A model generated the notes under the pieces. That model was not told the origin of the DNA. It made no database searches and worked only from the letters and a program-made list of their open reading frames with translations. This document shows positions 1 to 7,480 of a DNA stretch of 7,660 nt, in pieces. A program made the translations under genes and the position numbers. The DNA is taken from the NCBI GenBank assembly GCA_031431235.1, contig JANPDA010000214.1, positions 1-7,660 of the forward strand. The letters run 5' to 3'. Numbering within the stretch: position 1 is the stretch's first letter; every line of letters starts with the position of its first letter. The stretch is from JANNSW01 sp031431235. GTDB taxonomy: Bacteria; Pseudomonadota; Alphaproteobacteria; Rhizobiales; Hyphomicrobiaceae.

Positions 1-1
1 A

Positions 2-26
2 AACGGCGGACCTCTAGTCCGCCGTT
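2..26 (-). terminator. Candidate intrinsic terminator downstream of rpoD
   Basis: AACGGCGGAC at 2-11 is perfectly complementary to GTCCGCCGTT at 17-26, giving a 10-bp GC-rich stem with a 5-nt loop. Read on the minus strand, the direction of rpoD transcription, the stem is followed by at least three T residues before the window edge. That fits a rho-independent terminator about 105 nt past the rpoD stop codon. The length of the T-tract cannot be judged because the window ends here. The same hairpin could also serve a gene entering from the left. Confidence 0.5.
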
Positions 27-100
27 CGTATTCTTGAGAGTTGACCGTTGTCAGTTATCGAGAAAGCTCCTCAACTTCCTACTTCTACTCGGATGCTTCA

Positions 101-121
101 CCCCCGGGTCAAGCCCGGGGG
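101..121. repeat. Perfect hairpin CCCCCGGG-TCAAG-CCCGGGGG after rpoD
   Basis: Positions 101-108 pair perfectly with 114-121 around a 5-nt loop (TCAAG), 9 nt past the rpoD stop codon. No T-tract follows on either strand, so it is a weak candidate for a classical terminator. The core CCCGGGTCAAGCCCGGG is a palindrome type that, from memory, recurs in intergenic regions of Hyphomicrobiales genomes. It may therefore be a REP-like element or a 3'-end stabilising hairpin. A smaller inverted repeat, CTAAA (122-126) / TTTAG (130-134), overlaps the rpoD stop codon. Confidence 0.45.
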
Positions 122-130
122 CTAAAGGCT

Positions 131-2209
<2,079 letters not shown>

Positions 2210-2356
2210 GATCCATGCTCCGATTGGCTGACGCGCGCGTCTCGATCCCGCCGCGTGGCCCGACTTCTAGTTCCGCGGGCCGCGCACCGATCGCCCCGTC
2301 GATGCCTCAAGATGATGCCCTTCGCCGGACGGCGCGACCGGACGAGGCTGCGCTCG

Positions 2357-4327
2357 TCACCGGCCCGGGCTGCTCCCGGTCGACCGGCCGGCGGCCGGCG
2401 TGTCCTCGGAGCTTTCGGCCCTGCTCAACTCGGCGAGCCTCGCCTGCAGGTCCTTGAGCTGAGCGAATGCCTGCTCGCTCTCCTCGTCGAAATACATTCG
2501 CTCGGCGCTCCGGATCTGCTCGGCAATGGCGGAACGCTGGTGGCGCGCGAGTGTATGACGGAAGCCGAAATCGGCATCTTGGTGGCTCGCATCCGGCTCG
2601 GCGAAGGTATCGCTCTTGTGGGTGAGTGCTCGATCGACCATTTGCAGGGCGTCGCCCAGACCTGATTTCCTCAAATGGGATGCGAGGCCAACGCTGTCAA
2701 GGGGGGATTGCGACGCTGTTTCGAGGATCGCATCCCTGAGGCGGGCGAGCTGGGGGCTGCGCAAGGCGAGGATCGCCATTTCCTCCGCATAGTGCTCTGC
2801 CAGCCAGGGATGACTGACGAGGGTCTTCAGTAGTAGCGCCTCGCGCTGGCCGGCAGCGTCCTCCCCATCGACGACGAGCAGGCTGCGGCGCAATGAATCT
2901 CCCGCAGGTGCGGCCGTGGGCTGCGGTCGGAGGGAGCGCCGGTCGGCAGGACCCTGGCCGCCATTGCGGGTCCGCTGCCGCCAGTCGGCTGGCGCGGGCG
3001 GGCGGCGGCCGTCGCGAGCGGCGCCGTCGCGTGTGCCGTGCGACTTGATCGCCTGCCAGTTGTGAGCGCGGACGAGTTGCCGCAGCTCGCGGCCATATTG
3101 CTCGCGCACGGCCGGCTCGCGGATGGTGGCACCGAGCGTGGCGACACGTTTCTCCAGCGCCGCTCTGCGCTCGGGTGTGTCGAGCGGCTCGCGGTCGCGC
3201 TCACGCGCCCACAGCACATCGATCAGGCTGTCGGGACGGGCGAGCACCCTCGCCATGCTGGCGGGGCCTTGTTGGCGGATCAGGTCGTCGGGATCGAGGC
3301 CGTCGGGCATGAAGGCGAAAGCGAGGCTCTTGCCCGGCTGCAAGAGCGGCAGCACCGTATCGACGGCCCGCCAGGCGGCCTTGCGGCCGGCGGCATCGCC
3401 GTCGAAACAGAGCACTGGCTCGGGCGCGAGGCGCCAGAGCAGGCCGATCTGGTTCTCGGTCAGGGCCGTGCCGAGAGGCGCTACGGCGTGGGTAAAGCCT
3501 GCCTCCACCAGCGCGATCACATCCATGTAGCCCTCGACCACCAGCACGCCAGCGCCGTCGTGGGCTGCTTGGCGGGCACGTGCTGCATTGAACAGCACGG
3601 AGCCCTTGTGGAACAGCGGCGTCTCGGGGGAGTTCAAGTACTTGGGCTTGCCGTCGGGATCGAGGATGCGCCCACCGAAGGCGATGACCCGGTCCTTCAG
3701 GTCGGTGATGGGGATCATCAAGCGCCCGCGGAAGCGGTCATAGGGGGTCGCGATCTCGGGCCCGGCAACGAGCAGGCCCGCCTCGATCAGCTCGGCCTGC
3801 GTGAAGCCGGCACGCATGAGACTGTCTTTGAGGACGCTGCGATTGTCGGGGGCGAACCCGAGGCGGAAACGCTTGCGCGCTTCCCCCGACAGACCCCGCC
3901 GGTCGAGATAGGCACGCGCCTCGCGAGCGGATGCGCCGGCTCCGGCGAGAGCCGTCTCGAACAGGCGGCAGGCCGCTTCGTTCGCCTCGTGCAGCCGCGA
4001 CCGCACGCCCTCCGCCTGGACCACCTGCTCCGACACCGCGGGCATTGGCACGCCCGCTTCGCTGGCCAGACGCTCGACCGCCTCGGGGAATGTGAGCCCC
4101 TCCGTCGCCATCACGAACTTGAAGATGTCGCCATGCTCCCCACTCGAGAAGCAGTGATAGAAGCCTTTCAGGTCGTTGACGGTGAAAGAGGGGGATTTCT
4201 CGACCTTGAAAGGTGACAGCCCGATGTACTCGCGCCCCTGGCGACGCAGACTGACCCGACGGCCGACCACCTGGGAGACAGGCAGTCGGGCACGGATCTC
4301 GTCGAGCAGCGAGGGCGGAAATCGCAT
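2357..4327 (-). CDS. dnaG: DNA primase DnaG
   Basis: DnaG synthesises RNA primers for chromosome replication and docks on the replicative helicase. From the ATG at 4327 it has 656 residues. The N-terminal zinc-finger-type domain is at about 1-100, the RNA-polymerase basic motif at about 196-206 (YDRFRGRLMIP), and the TOPRIM core at about 258-345 with E265 in VVEGYMD and D309/D311 in CFDGDAAG. A low-complexity basic linker covers about 430-478, and a C-terminal helicase-interaction region about 480-636. Three of the four usual zinc ligands are replaced: S38, K41 and S62, with only C59 kept. An in-frame GTG at 4369 would add 14 residues, but the family begins at MRFPP, so I chose 4327. Neither start has a good ribosome-binding site. 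The gene lies between the amidase-like gene and rpoD on the same strand. Confidence 0.98.
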   Translation of the reverse strand: MRFPPSLLDEIRARLPVSQVVGRRVSLRRQGREYIGLSPFKVEKSPSFTVNDLKGFYHCFSSGEHGDIFKFVMATEGLTFPEAVERLASEAGVPMPAVSEQVVQAEGVRSRLHEANEAACRLFETALAGAGASAREARAYLDRRGLSGEARKRFRLGFAPDNRSVLKDSLMRAGFTQAELIEAGLLVAGPEIATPYDRFRGRLMIPITDLKDRVIAFGGRILDPDGKPKYLNSPETPLFHKGSVLFNAARARQAAHDGAGVLVVEGYMDVIALVEAGFTHAVAPLGTALTENQIGLLWRLAPEPVLCFDGDAAGRKAAWRAVDTVLPLLQPGKSLAFAFMPDGLDPDDLIRQQGPASMARVLARPDSLIDVLWARERDREPLDTPERRAALEKRVATLGATIREPAVREQYGRELRQLVRAHNWQAIKSHGTRDGAARDGRRPPAPADWRQRTRNGGQGPADRRSLRPQPTAAPAGDSLRRSLLVVDGEDAAGQREALLLKTLVSHPWLAEHYAEEMAILALRSPQLARLRDAILETASQSPLDSVGLASHLRKSGLGDALQMVDRALTHKSDTFAEPDASHQDADFGFRHTLARHQRSAIAEQIRSAERMYFDEESEQAFAQLKDLQARLAELSRAESSEDTPAAGRSTGSSPGR

Positions 4328-4411
4328 GGGGGCCGCGGGGTGAGCGTTGGATGTCTGGACGTGGCGCACGATAGCTGATTCGCGCCATCGCCCTGCTGCG
4401 ACCTGCCACGG

Positions 4412-4431
4412 TCAACAGGAGATCAACAGGA
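4412..4431. repeat. Tandem 9-bp direct repeat TCAACAGGA, period 11
   Basis: TCAACAGGA occurs at 4412-4420 and again at 4423-4431, separated by GA, so the period is 11 bp, about one helical turn. The right copy contains the stop codon of the amidase-like gene (minus strand). The pair lies about 85-105 bp upstream of the dnaG start. A TTGACC (minus strand, 4415-4410) reads like a -35 hexamer, but I found no matching -10. A regulatory role is speculation. Confidence 0.3.
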
Positions 4432-4983
4432 TATCCACGCGCTGGCTGTCGCTGGTGACACCGAGGCTCGGGCGGCCCCGGCGCGGATCAACGCAAGGAT
4501 AGCCGGTTTTTCCACACTGGTGCCCGGGCAGGTCTTGGTCGTCAGAGGCACCTCGCGGTGGAAGAGGAGCGACTCGGGCGGCAGCCGGAAACGGCGCTGC
4601 ACGGAGCGGATCACGACAATGGTCGCGGCCAGCTGGTCGCCCTCGAGCCGGTCGTGACCAGCATCGAAATTGCCGATCATCTCGAGCATGAACACGCCCT
4701 GGTTGAGCACGCCGCCAACGCTCGCGGGCGTCAGGTTCCAGTCGCGACCGGTCCAGATCGTGCCGTCGGGGGCAATCGAGACGTGCTGGGCGATGTCGAC
4801 AAAGCCGCGCTCCTCCACATGGAAGCGCGCCATGGCCTCGATCGAGTCGAGCCCCCGATAGTCGGCGTGAGCCGGAAAGAACGTGTGGTGCATGTCGACC
4901 CGCCAGACCCGCCGCGACCAAGGAAAAGCTGCGACTTCGGCAACAAAACGATCTGGGCTCAACGAACGAAACGGGGATTGCAT
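4423..4983 (-). CDS. Peptidoglycan recognition / N-acetylmuramoyl-L-alanine amidase-fold protein
   Basis: A 186-residue protein of the Amidase_2/PGRP fold related to T7 lysozyme; active members cut the muramoyl-L-alanine amide bond in peptidoglycan. Seen: the first zinc-ligand motif HHT (H32), a GTIWTGRDWN strand at about 74-83, the second ligand H142 in FHRE, and the third, C152, in KTCPG. K150, two residues before the cysteine, matches the catalytic lysine of T7 lysozyme. The position of that enzyme's catalytic tyrosine (GYH) is Q66-H67, so activity may be altered. The single domain fills most of the protein, followed by an Ala/Ser-rich tail after about 165. No signal peptide or membrane segment is visible, so it is either cytoplasmic or exported by an unusual route. 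The ATG at 4983 has GGAG at 4989-4992, 5 nt away. dnaG follows 95 bp downstream; the RTX gene is divergent. Confidence 0.85.
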   Translation of the reverse strand: MQSPFRSLSPDRFVAEVAAFPWSRRVWRVDMHHTFFPAHADYRGLDSIEAMARFHVEERGFVDIAQHVSIAPDGTIWTGRDWNLTPASVGGVLNQGVFMLEMIGNFDAGHDRLEGDQLAATIVVIRSVQRRFRLPPESLLFHREVPLTTKTCPGTSVEKPAILALIRAGAARASVSPATASAWISC

Positions 4984-5093
4984 GTCGGCTCCACTGTGAT
5001 TTGGCTTGATAGCGGGGTGCGAATCAACTTCTGCTAGAACCAGTTTCAGGAAATGCTTGTCGAATTTTTGGCTGAACTGGAAAAGGATGCGCC
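4984..5093. promoter_or_regulatory. Divergent intergenic region between the amidase-like and RTX genes
   Basis: These 110 bp must hold the start signals for the two divergent genes, and they are visibly more AT-rich than the flanking coding DNA. I looked for -35/-10 pairs on both strands. The best on the minus strand is TTGATT (5027-5022) with CCAAAT 17 bp on, which is a poor -10. On the plus strand TTGATA (5006-5011) and CTAGAA (5034-5039) are 22 bp apart, too far. The ribosome-binding sites at the two ends are clear; the promoters are not resolved. Confidence 0.35.
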
Positions 5094-5918
5094 ATGAAGG
5101 TCGTCTTCAATCGGTCCTTTGGCAATGGGGCAGAGCCCAAATTCTTCGAGGGTGAGGTCTCTTCCCCCTCGCCGACGGGGTTCAGGCTGAGCGATGGCGG
5201 TTCCCAGGTCAGGTGGCGTGGCACCGACCTCGTCTATGACGAGGAGGGCATTCCGCAGTCCGGCACGCTGACCGGTCTCGACTATGTGCGCGATGGCCAG
5301 ATCAAGCTCACGCTCCGGGATTTGCACGGCGATGTCGAGGAGATCGTTGCGATCCTGAAGGCGGCAGAGGAACCGGGAGCCGAAAGCCCGCACGATGCGC
5401 AAGAGCAGATCTTGGAGGATATGCTCGCCGGCAACGATCTGGCCACAGGCTCCTCGGGCGATGACGACGTCGGGCTCGGCGACGGTAATGACACTCTCAA
5501 CGGCCATGCCGGCAACGACGAGCTGTTCGGCGAAGGCGGCCGCGACGAGCTGTTCGGCGGCGCAGGCCGCGACCTGCTGAACGGGGGCGAAGGCCAGGAT
5601 TTTCTCAATGGCGGCGCCGGCAAGGATCTGTTCGAGATCGAGGCCGCCGCCGATTCGAGGCGTGGCTCCAAGCGCGACGTGATCGATGACTTCGAGAGGG
5701 GCTCAGACCGGATCGGCCTCGCCGGCATCGACGCCAACATCGACCGCGGCGGCGATCAGAAATTCAAATTCATCGGCGACAGAACGTTTACTGGTCACGC
5801 CGGGGAATTGCGCTTCGACCACGACATCCTCGCCGGTGACGTCAACGGTGATGGCAGAGCCGATTTCGAGATCAAGGTGAATGGTGACGATGTGGCAAAG
5901 GGCGACATATTCCTCTGA
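5094..5918 (+). CDS. RTX-type calcium-binding protein, probable type I secretion substrate
   Basis: A 274-residue acidic protein. Residues 1-95 form an N-terminal domain; its YDEEGIPQSGTLTGL segment resembles a strand-rich module I recall in front of other bacterial RTX arrays. Residues 119-181 hold seven tandem nonapeptides of the GGxGxDxLx type, which fold as a calcium-binding beta-roll. Residues 195-274 resemble the serralysin-type C-terminal domain: DVIDDF, GSDRIGLAGIDAN, a FTGHAGELRF strand, GDVNGDGRADFEI, and the end DIFL. That C-terminus is the usual uncleaved signal for an ABC-type (type I) exporter, and no N-terminal signal peptide is present. AAGGA at 5083-5087 is 6 nt before the ATG. 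No exporter genes and no catalytic domain are in the window, so its role outside the cell is unknown. It converges on the YqeY gene 18 bp away. Confidence 0.88.
   Translation: MKVVFNRSFGNGAEPKFFEGEVSSPSPTGFRLSDGGSQVRWRGTDLVYDEEGIPQSGTLTGLDYVRDGQIKLTLRDLHGDVEEIVAILKAAEEPGAESPHDAQEQILEDMLAGNDLATGSSGDDDVGLGDGNDTLNGHAGNDELFGEGGRDELFGGAGRDLLNGGEGQDFLNGGAGKDLFEIEAAADSRRGSKRDVIDDFERGSDRIGLAGIDANIDRGGDQKFKFIGDRTFTGHAGELRFDHDILAGDVNGDGRADFEIKVNGDDVAKGDIFL
5448..5636 (+). repeat. RTX nonapeptide array (seven 27-bp units)
   Basis: Seven consecutive 9-codon units encode residues 119-181. The first, GSSGDDDVG, is degenerate; the next six are LGDGNDTLN, GHAGNDELF, GEGGRDELF, GGAGRDLLN, GGEGQDFLN and GGAGKDLFE. 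At the DNA level a 17-bp stretch, CGACGAGCTGTTCGGCG, is identical at 5516-5532 and 5543-5559, exactly one unit apart, suggesting fairly recent duplication or conversion of a single repeat. Confidence 0.9.
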
Positions 5919-5931
5919 ATGGCAGTGGCGC

Positions 5932-5950
5932 AGCTGCTATTTCAGCAGCT
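5932..5950. terminator. Hairpin between convergent RTX and YqeY genes
   Basis: AGCTGCT (5932-5938) and AGCAGCT (5944-5950) form a perfect 7-bp stem with loop ATTTC. The hairpin straddles the stop codon of the YqeY-domain gene and begins 13 nt after the RTX stop codon. Its position suits a shared bidirectional terminator, but no T-tract follows on either strand and part of it is coding, so the call is weak. Confidence 0.3.
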
Positions 5951-6386
5951 CCTTCACCATCCCGCTCGCTTTGCCGAAATCCATGCGTCCCGCAAAACGC
6001 TCCTTCAGTGCCGTCATGGTGCGGCCCATGTCCTTCAGGCCAGCGGCTTCGATCTCCGCGATCACCTGCTCGATGGAGGCGCGGGTCTCGGCGGCATCCA
6101 TGGCCTTGGGCAAAAACTCGCGAATGATGGCGATCTCCTCGATCTCCTGATCGTGCAACTCCATCCGGCCGGCCGATTTGTAGATCTCGGCCGACTCGTG
6201 GCGCTGCTTCACCATCTTCTGCATCACCTCGAGGATCTCAGTGTCGGCGAGCACGTCCCGGCCCGAGCCTTGCGCCGCAAGATCGCGATCCTTGATAGTC
6301 GCCATCATCAGCCGCAGCGTCGTCAGCCGCCGCTTGGCCTGGGCTTTCATCGCCGACTTCATTTCCGTCGCCAGCCTGTCGCGCAT
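5937..6386 (-). CDS. GatB/YqeY domain-containing protein
   Basis: A 149-residue, mostly helical protein covering the whole YqeY family (resembling the C-terminal tail of the GatB subunit of Asp/Glu-tRNA amidotransferase). Family segments seen: KRRLTTLRL (18-26), KMVKQRHES (57-65), EEIAIIREFLPK (83-94), KDMGRTM (118-124) and MDFGKASGMVK (135-145). The GatB tail contacts tRNA, but the job of stand-alone YqeY proteins is not established; it is probably cytosolic. The ATG at 6386 has AGGA at 6393-6396, 6 nt upstream, so the start is well supported. In related alphaproteobacteria this gene sits directly beside dnaG; here the amidase-like and RTX genes lie between them. Confidence 0.95.
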   Translation of the reverse strand: MRDRLATEMKSAMKAQAKRRLTTLRLMMATIKDRDLAAQGSGRDVLADTEILEVMQKMVKQRHESAEIYKSAGRMELHDQEIEEIAIIREFLPKAMDAAETRASIEQVIAEIEAAGLKDMGRTMTALKERFAGRMDFGKASGMVKELLK

Positions 6387-6588
6387 CGAGAATCCTACCT
6401 ATGAAAATCGACGAAACTGTCGGCGCAAACAGGGCGACCCACAAGGGCTGCCACGGTCGCAACCCTGCAGTTGCCCATGTGCCAGCTACGATGGCGACTG
6501 GAACGAAGTTTGCAAAGCCTTACCGCACCGAGGGTTACCGCGCTGTCGCGGCGGCCTGATCGCGGCATCGAGGCAGCAAGCGGCCAAA
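6387..6588. other. Intergenic region between divergent YqeY and unknown genes
   Basis: These 202 bp contain no convincing gene: reading frames that cross it are extensions of the flanking genes without family resemblance. It should carry the promoters of both divergent genes, but I found no good -35/-10 pair. A short stem, CCGCG (6538-6542) / CGCGG (6547-6551), is present. No tRNA or riboswitch structure was recognised. Confidence 0.4.
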
Positions 6589-7242
6589 GTGAGCGACGAG
6601 CAAGCAAAAAATCATGCGACAGCGCCCGATCGGGCCGGCGTTTCGAGTGCTCTCGATCGTCTGTGCGATGTGGCGACCGGAGCAGCCATTGCCGCCACCG
6701 TGATCTTTCTCGCCATCGGTTGGCACGAGGCGCATCGGGAGGGCGGTCCGGCGAGCGCCTTGGCGGCTGTCGTCGCCCTGGGCGAAGAGCTGGTCGCCGC
6801 GGCGGAGGCCGAGCAGGGCGCCGGAGCGTTGGCCCGATGCAACGGCGACGCGCTGACACCGTCGGCGCTTGGCGCTTTGCAAACGGCGATGGCCGATGAT
6901 GGGCGCACGGCTCAATTCGGGCTCGACCGCATCGCCGGGTTCCTGGCCTGCGCCATCCAGACCGACCCGGCCCACTATTGCGAGGCCGGGCCACGCCAGG
7001 GTTTGCTCGACCGCGTGCGCGCGACACTGGCGCTGCGCCGTGCGCTGAGCGGAGTGAGCCTGCCCGATCCGGTCGACGATCCGGAATCGGGTGGCGAGCA
7101 GTTGGCTGCTGCCATGGCAGGGCTCGTTGCCGACGGCATTGTGCTGCCGCAGCACGTCGCGACGCTGCTGACGCCGGTCTGGCCCGACGACCTCGACCGC
7201 CTCGCCGCGGGCGTCGAGCCAGGCGCGTCGAGCTGCCCCTAG
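6589..7242 (+). CDS. Hypothetical protein with one N-terminal membrane segment
   Basis: I do not recognise this family. From a GTG at 6589 it has 217 residues. A hydrophobic segment at about 29-46 (TGAAIAATVIFLAIGW) follows a short polar N-terminus, suggesting a single-pass anchored protein with the remaining ~170 residues possibly periplasmic. That part is Ala/Leu-rich and helical, with cysteines at 84, 121, 131 and 216 that could form disulfides. The coding call rests on strong G/C bias at third codon positions and balanced amino-acid content, unlike the Arg-rich readings of other frames. The start is uncertain: only a distant GAGG (6570-6573) precedes it, and another GTG at codon 28 lies just before the membrane segment. 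The gene is divergent from the YqeY gene and 238 bp upstream of the TIR gene, with no shown link to either. Confidence 0.6.
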   Translation: MSDEQAKNHATAPDRAGVSSALDRLCDVATGAAIAATVIFLAIGWHEAHREGGPASALAAVVALGEELVAAAEAEQGAGALARCNGDALTPSALGALQTAMADDGRTAQFGLDRIAGFLACAIQTDPAHYCEAGPRQGLLDRVRATLALRRALSGVSLPDPVDDPESGGEQLAAAMAGLVADGIVLPQHVATLLTPVWPDDLDRLAAGVEPGASSCP

Positions 7243-7480
7243 GCTGCGTTGCGCCACGACATCCGCATGTGGGTTGCTGCTGAGTTGTCAGTTGGGCATC
7301 AATACAGAGGCGAGAGTAGCGATGCGATTGGTCAAATTCTGCCATGTCTGATTTGGTGCCTTCCGCAGACCGCTGCGCTGCAGAAACACGCTGGGTTGTT
7401 GCCGATGGGCTTGCAAACCGAGGCTGTCCGTGCCGTAATCGTAAGTGATTTACGCACCAGCGACCTTGGGGCGATCGGGT
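7243..7480. other. Low-G+C gap before the TIR gene, possible small ORF
   Basis: These 238 bp are noticeably lower in G+C (100 of 180 bases over 7261-7440) than the preceding gene, where one 60-base line (6781-6840) has 47. A 79-codon reading frame from ATG 7249 to TGA 7488 crosses the region and overlaps the TIR start by 8 bp, but its product resembles nothing I know and it has no good ribosome-binding site. No tRNA, att-like repeat or clear promoter was seen; TTGTCA (7285-7290) lacks a partnered -10. Confidence 0.35.

Noticed and set aside
2257..2281. Inverted repeat GGCCCG / CGGGCC between dnaG and rpoD
   Set aside because: Only six base pairs with a 13-nt loop and no T-tract; expected by chance in DNA of this G+C.
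2210..2356. Possible heat-shock-type promoter (CTTGAG on the minus strand at 2311-2306) ahead of rpoD
   Set aside because: No acceptable -10 element at 16-18 bp spacing; the match is only a partial -35.
3038..4216. Open frame of 392 codons on the plus strand antisense to dnaG
   Set aside because: Shadow frame; dnaG on the other strand has clear TOPRIM and helicase-binding regions.
4328..4369. GTG start at 4369 giving dnaG 14 extra residues
   Set aside because: No ribosome-binding site, and the family N-terminus begins at the MRFPPS methionine at 4327.
4412..4921. Alternative 169-codon minus-strand frame overlapping the amidase-like gene
   Set aside because: Arg-rich frame-shifted reading; the zinc-ligand motifs lie only in the 4423-4983 frame.
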